Positions 8,313-18,065 of a stretch of 64,000 bases of DNA are shown piece by piece. This DNA comes from JAIBJN01 sp963775505 (lineage in GTDB: Bacteria > Actinomycetota > Thermoleophilia > Gaiellales > Gaiellaceae), in contig CAVZIL010000001.1 of assembly GCA_963775505.1 (NCBI GenBank), positions 62,001 to 126,000 of the forward strand, in the 5' to 3' direction. The notes beneath the pieces are model-generated. The model searched no databases. It saw only the letters and a program-made list of their open reading frames with translations, and was not told the origin of the DNA. Position 1 is the stretch's first letter, and the number at the start of each line of letters is the position of its first letter. The position numbers and the translations under genes are program-made.

Positions 8313-10081
8313 CTACGCCCCCGGGATGCGGATCAGTACCAGCTGTCCGCCTTCGCGTTTGTACGTGAAGTCCGGCTGACCGTCGCCGTTGTTGTCGTCA
8401 CCCGGTGCCCTCTCCACCCAGAGCGTGTGCGCCTGGACGTCGATCAGGAACGCGCCACGGCCGAATGCCGCCGAAGCGTCCACAATCCCGCTCGACTCCC
8501 ATGCGCCCCAGTTTCCGGGCGCCCGGCCATCGACATCGGTCGGGCCCCCGTCCGCAGACTGATCGACCTTGGCGACCACCTCGGGCGCGCCCGAGAACGG
8601 GACGAACCAGAGCCGGGCCGTGGTCGCGTTGGCGGGATCCGCCGCGATCTGTGCGGGCGTGAACTGCTGGCTGCTGCCAGGATCCTCGGTCACGAGCAGC
8701 CCGGTCTTCGTCGACTCGAGGTTGTCCGGCTGATGAATCTCGCCGAGCGTCTTGACGGGATTGTCGTCGCCCTCGACGAAAACGGTGAGCGATGTCACCT
8801 TCGTCGGATCCTTCCTGTCGAGCACCATCTTCCACACGCGGCCGTTCGTCGACCTGAAGTTCGTGTCGAGGCTCTGCGCATCGGTGCGACCCCGACCCGA
8901 ATCGACGACGTAGACGACGTTGCCCTTGCCGGGCCGCTTGTCATAGGCAATGTCCTCGACTCGAACGAACTGGAAGACATTGTTGATGTCGCTCCAGTAC
9001 TCGAGGACCCACTGAGGACCGTCGATGCCGGGTCCCGGAGCTACGGTCGCGAAGCGAAGGTCAAGCTGCCAGCTGCCGTCCGTCGGCGGCAGCGGGAAAC
9101 CCTTGTCGGCGGCCTTCAGCTCCGACCCGTCGGGATTGAGGCCGGTGGCGATGTCCCTCGGGACCTTGATGAAGTGCCCGGTCACCTCCGTCCCCGATCC
9201 GGGGGCGACGTCGTAGTAGTTCTTCACACCGGGCGTGTCGGAGACGAAGGCCCAGAGGTCTCCCTTGTCGGCCAGCAGCTTTTCGTGCTCGGCGCGATGT
9301 AGGAGTAGAGCTGCGACTGAGCCGGTGCGAGCTTCACCGAGGTGTTGAGCGGATCGGTCAGGGGGCCGCTCGTGAACGTGTCGTCGCCCGAGAGCACTAC
9401 CGGGTATCCAAACCCCGGGATCGGGACGCTGTTCTCGTGGTTGTGCCTGCCCATCCCGTAGATCGGGTGGTGCTTACCCGTCTTTACGTCGAGCGCGACG
9501 ACGAGTCCCGCCTCCTCCTCAGCCGGGTCACCGGAGGTCGGCGGCCAGGACGCCTCCTGGCGGTACACGTAGTCGGGCGACTCCTCGTTCGTGAAGAGGA
9601 TCTCCCTCGTGAACCCCTCCTTCTTCGTCGCGAGGTAGTTGGAGCAGAAACGCTGGTAGCCGGCGGCGCTCGAGATCACGAACGAGCCGTTGAGCACTCC
9701 GGCCGAGCGCTGATTGAGGATCAGCCGGCTCACCTGCGCGTTGTCGAAGTCGTTCTCCCCGTTGGCCGCCGTGGGAGCCGTGGCGTTGTACGGGAACGGC
9801 ACCTTGCTGGTCTCGTGGTTCACGAAGAGGTCGACCCTGCCCTGACCTCGCGTTCGCACGGAAATCCCATCCGGGATGGCCTCGAAGCGATAGCCGCTCG
9901 GAAGCACGTCCCCGACGGTGAGGAGCGGCGTGATCTCCACGCCTGGCTTGACCGCGCTCAGCATCGAAGGCTGCGCCGTCTTGAAACCGCTTGGGTTGCC
10001 GCCTGCGGGCACCGCAGCCGTCCCGGAGACTGAGACAGCCACTGCGAGCACCGTACAGGCAAGAAACGTACGTCGTCTCAT
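8313..10081 (-). CDS. PhoX-family (DUF839) secreted phosphatase-like protein, one frameshift
   Basis: The N-terminus MRRRTFLACTVLAVAV is a signal peptide with a twin-arginine-like RRTFL, in line with Tat export known for PhoX enzymes, which hold Fe/Ca cofactors. The beta-propeller landmarks FVNHETSKVPF (about residue 90), ILFTNEES and GRHNHENSVPIPGFG are present in the first part; the second carries YVVDSGRGRT and GEIHQPDNLES. A single indel near 9285-9290 divides the gene; repaired, it reads EHEKLLADKGDLWAFVSD across the junction and is about 589 residues. A good ribosome site (AGGGGG) precedes the ATG. Alkaline phosphatase activity is an inference from the family. Confidence 0.75.
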
Positions 10082-10171
10082 ATCTGCCCCCTAAGTCGTG
10101 GCCGACGTGGTCTACCAGATGCGTAGGCCCAGGTCTAGGCCCCAGAGGCCCGCTCGCCGCAATCAGGGATG

Positions 10172-12064
10172 TCAGGAGTTCGCGGCTGCGGCCGGGGCTC
10201 CGGCCGTGGGCTCCTGCATCCGGTGCGGAGAGCCAACGACCTCCCCGAGACGCGCGACGACCTCGAGGGTCTCGCCGGCCTCGACGAGGCGCTCGAGCTC
10301 GGCGACCTCATCCTCGAGCCACGCGGGATCCACGGGCGGGCAGGCCGCGCGGAGGATCTTTGGGTGCGAGGTCGGGACGGCGACCTCGCCGTCTCCCCAG
10401 AGCTCCTCCTTGAGCTTCTCGCCCGGGCGGGCGCCGATGAACTCCACGGGAACGTCCCGGTCCGGCTCCTTGCCCGAGAGGCGGATCATGTTGTGCGCGA
10501 GGTCGAGGATCTTTACCGGCTCGCCCATGTCGAGCACGAAGATGTCCCCGCTCTCACCGAGGGCGCCGGCCTGCACCACGAGCTGAACCGCCTCCGGGAT
10601 CGTCATGAAGTAGCGCTCCATCGCCGGATCGGTGACGGTGACGGGCCCGCCGAAGGCGATCTGACGGCGGAAGAGCGGAATCACGCTGCCCGACGAGGCC
10701 AGCACGTTGCCGAAGCGGACCGCGATGAACGAGGTGCCGTTGCCGTCCCTGGCCGCAGCGGTCGCGACGAGCCACTCGCAGATCGCCTTCGTCTGGCCGA
10801 GGACGTTCTTGGGCCGCACCGCCTTGTCCGTGGAGACGAGGACGAAGCGCTTCGTCCCGTGCTCGGCGGCCAGCTCGGCCAGCACCTTCGTCCCGAGCAC
10901 GTTGTTGCGAACCGACTCGAGCGGGTTGGCCTCCATGAGGGGAACGTGCTTGTAGGCGGCGGCGTGGAAGACGACCGCCGGCCGGTGATGCTCGAACAGC
11001 CGGCGGATCTTCGCGGGCTCCTTGACGTCGGCAAGCGCCGGCACCGTCGCCAGGTAGCCGCGCTCGTGCTGCAACTCGTGGTCGATCTGGACGAGGGCGT
11101 TCTCGGAGTGGTCGACGAGGACGATCTGCTCGGCGCCGAGGGCCGCCACCTGCCGGCAAAGCTCGGAGCCGATGGAGCCACCCGCGCCCGTGACGAGCAC
11201 GGTCGCTCCCGAGATGTAGGAGGCGATCGACGGTATGTCGAGCTCGACCGCCTCGCGCCCGAGGACGTCCTCCACCTGCACCTCGCGAAGCTGGCGGGAG
11301 AGGTTGAGGTCGCCGGTGATCAGCTCGTGCACGCCCGGCAGCGTCTTCACAGGGACGCCGGCGTCGCGGCAGGCGTTGACGACGCTCTGGCGGACCGCCC
11401 CGGCGCCGGACGGAATGGCGATGATCACCTCGTCGGGACGGTTGTCCACGAGCAGTCGCGGCAGCTGCTCCGTCGTGCCGAGGACGCGCACCCCGTGCAG
11501 GCGCATGTTCCGCTTGCGCGGATCGTCGTCGACGAGCCCGATCGGCGTGTAGCCGAGCCGGGGCGTCCTCAGCATCTCGCGGATGACGAGCTGGCCCGCG
11601 TCGCCGGCGCCGACGATGAGCGTCTCCTTGCCGCGGGCGACGAACCGTCCCCTTCCAGGCCGCTCGATCAGGGTCCGCACGAGGAGCCGCGCTCCCGTGA
11701 TGAACGCGAGGGCGAAGAGCCAGTCGATGGCGACGACCCCTCGCGGCACGCTCAGGCCTTCCACGGGCCGCCACAGGTAGAGGACGACGAGGGCGCCGAT
11801 CGAGCCGACCGTGACGGCAAGGATGGCCCGCCACATGTCCCTGATGGAGACGTATCGCCACCAGTGCTGGTACAGGCCGAAGAGGACGAAGACCGCAAGC
11901 TGAGCGCCGACGACGACCGCGAAGACGCCAAGCGAGAGGAACTCGTCGTAGCGCGTCGGGACGCCCTGGTCGAAGCGCACCTGGAAGGCGAGGTACCAGG
12001 CGAGGGCGAGGAGCCCCGCGTCGGCCGCGATCTGCCAGATCCGGTGGCGGCTAGGCAACCTCAC
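10172..12064 (-). CDS. Membrane NDP-sugar 4,6-dehydratase, CapD/WbpM/PglF type
   Basis: An intact 630-residue long-form dehydratase. Four membrane segments occupy about residues 10-130, followed by a CoA-binding-like Rossmann domain (LIVGAGDAGQLVIREML) and the catalytic short-chain dehydrogenase domain with VTGAGGSIGSELCRQ, HAAAYKHVPLME and STDKAV. These enzymes convert UDP-GlcNAc to the 4-keto-6-deoxy sugar, the first step to bacillosamine- or N-acetylquinovosamine-type sugars. The usual MGATK of this subfamily reads LGQTK here. The GTG start overlaps the stop of the upstream aminotransferase by 14 bases, so dehydratase and aminotransferase probably act in sequence. Confidence 0.88.
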   Translation of the reverse strand: MRLPSRHRIWQIAADAGLLALAWYLAFQVRFDQGVPTRYDEFLSLGVFAVVVGAQLAVFVLFGLYQHWWRYVSIRDMWRAILAVTVGSIGALVVLYLWRPVEGLSVPRGVVAIDWLFALAFITGARLLVRTLIERPGRGRFVARGKETLIVGAGDAGQLVIREMLRTPRLGYTPIGLVDDDPRKRNMRLHGVRVLGTTEQLPRLLVDNRPDEVIIAIPSGAGAVRQSVVNACRDAGVPVKTLPGVHELITGDLNLSRQLREVQVEDVLGREAVELDIPSIASYISGATVLVTGAGGSIGSELCRQVAALGAEQIVLVDHSENALVQIDHELQHERGYLATVPALADVKEPAKIRRLFEHHRPAVVFHAAAYKHVPLMEANPLESVRNNVLGTKVLAELAAEHGTKRFVLVSTDKAVRPKNVLGQTKAICEWLVATAAARDGNGTSFIAVRFGNVLASSGSVIPLFRRQIAFGGPVTVTDPAMERYFMTIPEAVQLVVQAGALGESGDIFVLDMGEPVKILDLAHNMIRLSGKEPDRDVPVEFIGARPGEKLKEELWGDGEVAVPTSHPKILRAACPPVDPAWLEDEVAELERLVEAGETLEVVARLGEVVGSPHRMQEPTAGAPAAAANS

Positions 12065-13157
12065 GCGCCGCTCCCGTCCCGGTTGCTGCTCTGATCGTGG
12101 CCACGACCTCCTCCTGCTGCGCCGCGGAGATCCCGGCCCAGAGAGGGAGGGCGATCGTCTCGCGCGCGGCGCGCTCTGTCTCCGGCAGGCTACCTGGCCC
12201 GTAGGAGAGACTCGCGTAGACCGGCTGCAGGTGGAGGGGCGTCCGATAGTACGTCGCGTGGCCGATCCCGGCCGTTCGCAGCGCCTCCGTCACGCGGTCG
12301 CGCTCCGGCGAGCGCACGACGTACATGTGGTAGACGTGGCCCGGCTCGTCCGTGGGAAGCTCGCAGTGCCTCCCGAGCCCCAGCTCCGCGTACCGGGCCG
12401 CCGCCTCGCGCCGAGCGGCGTTCCAGCCGTCCACGTGACCGAGGAAAAGGCGCAGGGCCGCAGCCTGGATCTCGTCGAGGCGTGAATTCATGCCGACAGC
12501 CTCGAAGCGCTCCTTGTCGCGCGAGCCGTGGAAGCGAAGGAGGCGGACGCGCGCGGCGAGCTCGGCGTCGTTCGAGACGACGAGGCCGCCGTCGCCGAGG
12601 CCGAACAGGTTCTTGGTGGGGAAGAAGCTGAAGGTTCCCGCCACGCCCACCGAGCCGGCGCGGCGGTCCCCGACGGTCGCGCCGAACGCCTGCGCTGCGT
12701 CCTCGACGACGGGGACGCCCGCCGGAAGCTCGGCGAGCGTCGCCGGGCGGCCGAAGAGGTGGACGGCAATGATCGCCCTGGTTCGGCCGGTGATCCTGGC
12801 GGCGACGTCGGCGGGGTCGAGGTTCAGCGTGGTGCGGTCGATGTCGCAGAAGACGGGCGTGGCGCCGACCCGCGAGATCGCCTCGGCCGTAGCGTAGAAC
12901 GTGAAGGCCGGGCAGACGACCTCGTCGCCGGCCCCGACTCCGAGCGCGCCGAGGACGAGCTCGAGCGCGTCGGTCCCGTTGGCGACCCCGACGGCCTCTC
13001 GAGCCCCGAGGAAGGCTGCGGACTCCTCCTCGAACGAACGCACCTCCGGCCCCAGGACGAACTGCCCCGACTCGAGCACCGCTGCGAGGCGCTCCTTCAG
13101 CTCGCCGAGGAGCGGCGCGTACTGCGCCTTGACGTCGACGTGGGGGATGCGCCGCAC
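12051..13157 (-). CDS. DegT/DnrJ/EryC1/StrS family sugar aminotransferase
   Basis: PLP-dependent aminotransferase acting on keto-sugars. The protein opens IPHVDVKAQYAPL and carries GVANGTDALELVLGAL, VCPAFTFYATAEA, VPVVEDAAQAFGA, and the internal-aldimine lysine in FFPTKNLFGLGDGG. The GTG at 13157 is chosen because the family starts with this short strand; a longer frame upstream is only the shadow of the DedA gene. Length is 368 residues, typical. It overlaps the CapD-type gene, so its substrate is likely the 4-keto (or a 3-keto) product made by that pathway. Confidence 0.88.
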   Translation of the reverse strand: MRRIPHVDVKAQYAPLLGELKERLAAVLESGQFVLGPEVRSFEEESAAFLGAREAVGVANGTDALELVLGALGVGAGDEVVCPAFTFYATAEAISRVGATPVFCDIDRTTLNLDPADVAARITGRTRAIIAVHLFGRPATLAELPAGVPVVEDAAQAFGATVGDRRAGSVGVAGTFSFFPTKNLFGLGDGGLVVSNDAELAARVRLLRFHGSRDKERFEAVGMNSRLDEIQAAALRLFLGHVDGWNAARREAAARYAELGLGRHCELPTDEPGHVYHMYVVRSPERDRVTEALRTAGIGHATYYRTPLHLQPVYASLSYGPGSLPETERAARETIALPLWAGISAAQQEEVVATIRAATGTGAAREVA

Positions 13158-13168
13158 GCCGGGCGATT

Positions 13169-13858
13169 CTAGCGCCCGGTCCCCTCGGCGGACCGTTCCT
13201 CTACGGCCCGCCTGCGCGTTCGCCGACGATGCGTCCGGTACGCGAGCGCGGCGATCCCGGCGACGACGAGCGCCACGATCGCATAGTCCGCGTACCTGAA
13301 GCTCTCGTGGAACTCCTCCCACTGGCTGCCGAGGGCGACACCGACCGCGGCGAGGCCGAAGCACCAGGGAAGCGTTCCCAGGAAGGTCAGGACGGTGTAG
13401 CGGCCGAGCGGCATCTCGCCGATGCCCGCGGGGATGGAGACGAACGAGCGGACGACGGGGAGCATGCGGCTGACGAAGACGGTCGCGTCCCCGTAGCGCT
13501 CGAACCACTCGTCTGTCTTGTCGAGCTTCTCGGGCGTGACGTGGAGCCAGCGTCCGTGTCGCTCGAGATAGGGCCTGCCTCCGTAGAGCCCGATCGCCCA
13601 GCCGAGGATCGAGCCGAGGGTGTACCCGATCGTGCCGGCCAGCGCGATGGCCACGTAGGCCCACGCCGTCGACTCGATCTCGCTGCCGAAGACGGTGACC
13701 TCCGAGCCGGCGAACGCCCCCGCCGCCACCGCTCCCCCGTAGACCATCACGAGCTCGCTCGCGGCGGGCAGGACCGCGTCGACGAACATCAGGAGGAACA
13801 CGGCGTAGAGGCCGTAGTCCCCGATGACGCCGGTGACGGCCTCGGTGATCGCGTGCAC
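13169..13858 (-). CDS. DedA-family membrane protein
   Basis: A 229-residue protein with about five membrane segments and the conserved DedA core FVSRMLPVVRSFVSIPAGIG with PLGRY after it (about residues 130-160). DedA proteins are implicated in undecaprenyl-phosphate or phospholipid flipping (family knowledge). The GTG at 13858 is 10 bases from the stop of the upstream glycosidase, and the aminotransferase follows 11 bases later, so it sits inside the envelope-sugar operon. The C-terminus is a short Arg-rich tail. Confidence 0.85.
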   Translation of the reverse strand: MHAITEAVTGVIGDYGLYAVFLLMFVDAVLPAASELVMVYGGAVAAGAFAGSEVTVFGSEIESTAWAYVAIALAGTIGYTLGSILGWAIGLYGGRPYLERHGRWLHVTPEKLDKTDEWFERYGDATVFVSRMLPVVRSFVSIPAGIGEMPLGRYTVLTFLGTLPWCFGLAAVGVALGSQWEEFHESFRYADYAIVALVVAGIAALAYRTHRRRTRRRAVEERSAEGTGR

Positions 13859-13868
13859 CGAAAGGACT

Positions 13869-15612
13869 CTACCCGCGGCCCGAGCGGAGAACCCGCAACG
13901 AGCGGCGCAGGCTCACGGCGCCGAGCTGGTTGCGGGCGGTGACGCGCACCGCATAGGTCCCGGCGTCGACGACCTTGCCGGCCCCGGTCTTTCCGTTCCA
14001 GCGCCAGGCATGGTGGCCGGGCCCGCGCTCCCCGCGGAAGAGCGCCCGGCGAACATTCCCGCCGGGTCCGAGCACCAACACCTGGAGCCGCGCGTGCCGG
14101 GTGAGCGCCACCGAGACGCCCAGCCGGCCGCCGCGGCGCGGCTTGACCCACATGCGCTGGCGGAGGCGCAGGTGGCCGAGCGTCTTGTTCACGCGAAAGG
14201 CCCGCTGCATCTCGGTCACCCTCCCCGTCCCGCTCTCGACGGCCTCGACCTCCCACCGCCAGAGACCCTCGGCCATCGCCGGGCTCGAGACCCGGCGCCT
14301 GAGCCAGCCCGGCTCCTCCACCTCTTGCCGGCTCCAGGCCACCGAGCCGTCCGGGCGCCGCAGCCGCAGGTGGACGTTGGACCTCCTCACGATCTTCGCT
14401 GCGAGCGCCTTCGTGTCTCCGACGCCGTCTCCGTTGGGCGAGAGGACCGTGCCGTTGGCGGCCGGCGCGTAGATCCCGTAGTAGTGGAGAAAGAGCCCGT
14501 TGGCCACGCGGCGGGGCTTCCCGTCGGAGGGGACGTTCAGCACGCGGCCGTCGAAGGCGATCGTCGACGACCCGCCCCCGTCGAGGCTGATCGCGGTCAC
14601 CGCGCCCCGGTCGACCAGGATCGTCGCCAGCGCACGGGTCGTCAGGCCACGGCTCCGGCTGCTGCGCCCGTCGGCGACGACGAAGAGCAGCCGGCCGTTC
14701 GCCAGCTGGGCGACCGCCGTGCGCGGATGGCGAACGTGGGTGTGGCCGGACGAGAAGCCCTGCCGGGCTTGGGGCACGACCGCGCCGTTCTCGACCAGGG
14801 TCGGGCCCCCGCCCATGGCTTCGAGCGTCCCGCCCGGAAGCTCGGGCACGTGGAGGCGCACGGTGATCGCCGTTCCGATCGGGACCCCCGGCCAGGAGCA
14901 CGCCACGCCGGTCCCGACGCGCCTGGAGAACCGCGCCTCCGGCGGGAATGGGGGTGCGACCGCCACGCGCCACGGCCACCACGGTGCCCGTGAGATCCGC
15001 GTCGAGCCTCGCCTGCGGAAAACCGCCCAGCACGAGCTCGACGGCCTTACGCGCCCGGGGTGTGGTCGCTCCCCAGGCCCTCGTGAAGAGCCCGACCCTT
15101 GGGAGGTTCGTGACGGGCCGGTTGAAGTCGTGGAGGCGACGCGGCCGGTCACCATCCGCCTCCCACGTGGCTTCGAAGCCGAACAGGTCGACCAGGAGCC
15201 TGCTGTCCAGGCCGACGGCGAGGGCCGATCGGCGCCGGCTCGGAGGAGCCGAGATCACTCCGTCGCGCATGAAGATGCCGGTGGGGTGACCGGTCTCGAT
15301 CCTGAAGAAGTCTCCGTTGACGCCGACCGTGGTCGCGCTCGGCGAGAGGCGCCTCTGCATCGAGGGCACCGACTGGCGCCGAACGTCGCCCCCGCGAGCC
15401 CGGACCGGGAGCAGGCGGTACAGGTCGCTCGGGGGCGGCGTCCTCACGACGTGCAGCACGACCGGCCGCCCCCCGTTGAAGATGAGCTCGCGGGAATGGG
15501 TGACGCCGGGCACGAGCAGCTCGCCCGCCCCCGCTGTCGTCGGGAGCATGAGGACGGCCGCGAGCGCGGCACACGGAAGACCCCTCTTCGGCACCCGGGA
15601 ACAGGTAAGCAC
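13869..15612 (-). CDS. Secreted phosphodiester glycosidase (NAGPA/DUF2233) family protein, one frameshift
   Basis: A signal peptide (AALAAVLMLPTTAGAG) precedes the catalytic domain with VGVNGDFFRIETGHPTGI, then EAMGGGPTLVENG and ISLDGGGSSTIAFDG, hallmarks of NAGPA-type phosphodiester glycosidases. After about residue 400 comes a FlgD-like Ig fold (LSPNGDGVGD, then KTGAGKVVDAGTYAVRVTA). One indel near 14895-14945 splits the frame; repaired length is about 580 residues. A GTG at 15612 is used. The family trims phosphodiester-linked sugars on polymers; here it begins a run of envelope genes. Confidence 0.8.
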
Positions 15613-15647
15613 AGCCCCCGGCCGTGGACAAGCCTACGGCCCGCAGG

Positions 15648-16751
15648 CTACGCCCAGACCTTGACGTCCCGGTAGAGCGTGTCGCGCTGGACGGGGACCT
15701 TGCCGAGCGCCTTGATCGCGCGCACGAAGTCGCCGGTGTCCGCGCGGTGCGTCGTCCCGGCCGCGGAGACGACGTTCTCCTCGATCATCACCGAGCCCAT
15801 GTCGTCGGCCCCGAACCCGAGCGCGACCTGCCCGACCTTCATGCCCTGGGTCACCCAGCTCGACTGGATGTGGTCGACGTTGTCCAGGTAAATGCGGCTG
15901 ACCGCCTGCGTGAGCAGGTAGTCGAAGGACGTCGGGTGATCGGTGACCTTCGAAGCGAGTCGCGTGCCGGCCGGCTGGAACGTCCAGGAGATGAAGGCGC
16001 GGAAGCCGCCGGTCTCGTCCTGGAGCTGACGGATCCGGCGCATGTGCTCCACCCGCTCCTCGAGTGTCTCCACGTGCCCGTACATCATCGTGGCCGTCGA
16101 GGAGACGCCGAGGCGGTGCGCGTCGCGCATGACGCCGAGCCACTCGGCCGACTTCGTCTTCTTGGGAGCGATGATGTCGCGGACCCGGTCGACGAGGATC
16201 TCGGCGCCGCCTCCGGGCAGCGAGTCGAGCCCCGCGTCCCGAAGGCGGGTGAGCGCCTCCGGGATCGTCAGCTTCGAGCGGCGGGCGATGTGATGGATCT
16301 CCGGAGGCGAGAGCGCGTGCAGGTGAATGCGGTAGCGCTCCTTGATCGAGCGGAAGAGATCCTCGTAGAAATCGACGCCGAGATCGGGATGGTGGCCGCC
16401 CTGCATCAAAAGCGCCGTGCCGCCTATGGCCAGAGTCTCCTCGATCTTCTTGAAGATGACGGGCTTCGGCAGCAGGTAGCCCTCCTTGCGGTCGCCCGGA
16501 CGCCGATAGAACGCGCAGAAGTCGCAGTCCGTGTGGCAGATGTTCGTGTAGTTGACGTTGCGGTCGATGATGAACGTCACCCGCTTCGGATCGACCCTGC
16601 GGTTGCGGAGCTCGTCGGCGGCCCTGCCGATGCGAACGAGGTCGCGGCTGCGAAGGAGGACGAGCGCGTCGGCGTCGCCGAGCCGCTCGCCGCCGAGCGT
16701 ACGCTCGAGGATCTCCGTGACATGCCCGTTTCCGTTAGCCGAGCGGCTCAC
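15648..16751 (-). CDS. mqnC: Cyclic dehypoxanthinyl futalosine synthase MqnC (radical SAM)
   Basis: Closes the ring of dehypoxanthine futalosine in the futalosine menaquinone pathway. The radical SAM motif CHTDCDFCAFYRRPGD (Cys 72, 76, 79) has the FYRRPGD tail that distinguishes MqnC from MqnE. Also present are GGHHPDLGVDFYEDLF, LPGGGAEILVDRVR and TMMYGHVET. Length is 367 residues. The GTG at 16751 overlaps the mqnA stop as GTGA, so the two are translationally coupled. Confidence 0.95.
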   Translation of the reverse strand: MSRSANGNGHVTEILERTLGGERLGDADALVLLRSRDLVRIGRAADELRNRRVDPKRVTFIIDRNVNYTNICHTDCDFCAFYRRPGDRKEGYLLPKPVIFKKIEETLAIGGTALLMQGGHHPDLGVDFYEDLFRSIKERYRIHLHALSPPEIHHIARRSKLTIPEALTRLRDAGLDSLPGGGAEILVDRVRDIIAPKKTKSAEWLGVMRDAHRLGVSSTATMMYGHVETLEERVEHMRRIRQLQDETGGFRAFISWTFQPAGTRLASKVTDHPTSFDYLLTQAVSRIYLDNVDHIQSSWVTQGMKVGQVALGFGADDMGSVMIEENVVSAAGTTHRADTGDFVRAIKALGKVPVQRDTLYRDVKVWA

Positions 16752-17512
16752 GCTGACACCGCCTCCGGGAGGACGAAGCGGAGCTCGGGCACGCGCTCCA
16801 GCTCGCCGACGTCGCGCGCGAGCTCGAAGAACGTGATCAGCCCGGCGCGCTCGCGCGGGCCGAAGCTGTAGCGGAGCTTCTCGAAGTAGCGCGCGAGGAA
16901 GCCCGCCGGGTAGCCATAGTCGATGCTCGCCTCGTAGGCGAGGCGCTCCGGCTCGGCGCGCGCGAGGCGGACGGAGGAAACGAGCGCCTCCTCGAGCTCG
17001 AGGACCCCCGGAGGAGGCGGATCGGGGCAGGCCCACACCGCGAAGACCATCGGCAGCCCGGTCCGCTCGAGCCAGAGCTTCCCGAGATCGTGGTGCGGCG
17101 TGGGGTCCTCGAAGGCGCTTCGCAGCGCCGCGTCGCCGATGAGGAGCTTCGCCTCGGCCTTCTTCCCGAGCGGCACGAGCACGGCCTCGGGCAGGAGCAC
17201 CCTCGTCAGGACGACCGAGGTGGCGCTCTCCGGTGTCACGGCGACGGAGTCGACGTGCTCCAGCGGGGTTCGCGAGACGAGCTGGATGGAGTCCACGGCG
17301 CCCTCGGAGGACACGCAGAGGCGCGGCAGCAGGCGCAGGCGGTCGGCGTGGCGCGCGTACTCGATGGACGAGATCGGCGCGACGTCGATCTCGCCGGCGA
17401 GCAGGCGCGCGTTCAGCTCGGTGGGGACGCCCGGAACCTCCTCCACGTCCGCGTCGAGCCGGTGGAAGACGGGCGCCATGTTCACGTAGGAGATGCGTCC
17501 CAGACGGATCAC
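16748..17512 (-). CDS. mqnA: Chorismate dehydratase MqnA
   Basis: First enzyme of the futalosine route, converting chorismate to 3-enolpyruvylbenzoate. The solute-binding-protein fold shows the family start IRLGRISYVNMAPVF, with DVAPISSIEYARHADRL near residue 45 and AVTPESATSVVLTRVLL near residue 90. Length is 254 residues. The GTG at 17512 matches the family start. It lies upstream of mqnC. The 133-base gap before it (17513-17645) holds nothing recognisable. Confidence 0.93.
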   Translation of the reverse strand: MIRLGRISYVNMAPVFHRLDADVEEVPGVPTELNARLLAGEIDVAPISSIEYARHADRLRLLPRLCVSSEGAVDSIQLVSRTPLEHVDSVAVTPESATSVVLTRVLLPEAVLVPLGKKAEAKLLIGDAALRSAFEDPTPHHDLGKLWLERTGLPMVFAVWACPDPPPPGVLELEEALVSSVRLARAEPERLAYEASIDYGYPAGFLARYFEKLRYSFGPRERAGLITFFELARDVGELERVPELRFVLPEAVSA

Positions 17513-17645
17513 GAGCGCGTCCTCTCCCGGCGGTTCCGACTCTTCGTCACACGCGAGTAACTTCGGGTCCCGGCCCGCCCCCTGCTCGGCTCCAGCCTAC
17601 CGCGGGATCCCGCACGGATGCGAGGCCGGATGGCGCGAGAGCGTG

Positions 17646-18065
17646 TCAACTCGCGTCGTCCCATTCGAAGAAGACGATGAGGTTCCCGTCGAGGTCGATC
17701 GTCGCCACTTCCCGGGCGCCGTAGTCGGTGTCGGCGACTCCGTCACGCGCCACGGGGTGCAGGACGTCGCTCGCGCGCACCTCCTCGTAGAGCTCGTCGA
17801 TCCCCGCGACGCGAATGCGGCAGCTCGCGGTCCCCGCGATGAACGACTCGGCACCGGACCGCACGGGCCTTTCGCCCGAATCGCGGTCCCGCCAGCTCTG
17901 GTCGCCCGCCTCCCAGAGGTGGAGAACCGCCTCGTCTCGGGCCAGCACCGCGAACCCCCCGTCGTGGTGCAGGACGTCGAACCCGAGCCGGTCGCGGTAG
18001 AAGTCCACGGCGGCCGTCGTCTCTCGGACGGGAAGCGCCGGGATCGTCTGGCTCAGCGTCACCAT
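17646..18065 (-). CDS. VOC (glyoxalase/bleomycin-resistance fold) protein
   Basis: A 139-residue protein with the paired beta-alpha-beta-beta-beta fold: IPALPVRETTAAVDFYRDRLGF at the start and REVATIDLDGNLIVFFE at the end. It resembles bleomycin-binding proteins, with Leu-His-Leu-Trp (LHLWEAGDQ) in the middle; metal ligands cannot be assigned with certainty. Its ATG overlaps the mqnE stop by 7 bases, so it is translated within the menaquinone operon. A role in the pathway is not established; resistance or detoxification is also possible. Confidence 0.75.
   Translation of the reverse strand: MVTLSQTIPALPVRETTAAVDFYRDRLGFDVLHHDGGFAVLARDEAVLHLWEAGDQSWRDRDSGERPVRSGAESFIAGTASCRIRVAGIDELYEEVRASDVLHPVARDGVADTDYGAREVATIDLDGNLIVFFEWDDAS

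Noticed and set aside
10082..10171. GGCC-rich partial repeats between the PhoX-type and CapD-type genes as a terminator.
   Set aside because: Pairing is imperfect and ambiguous; no single convincing stem or T-run.
10169..12094. A 641-codon plus-strand frame opposite the CapD-type gene.
   Set aside because: The opposite strand has a full-length conserved enzyme; the frame has no recognisable motif.
17646..18065. The VOC-fold gene as a replacement for the missing MqnB.
   Set aside because: MqnB is a nucleoside hydrolase with an unrelated fold; nothing in the VOC protein suggests that reaction.
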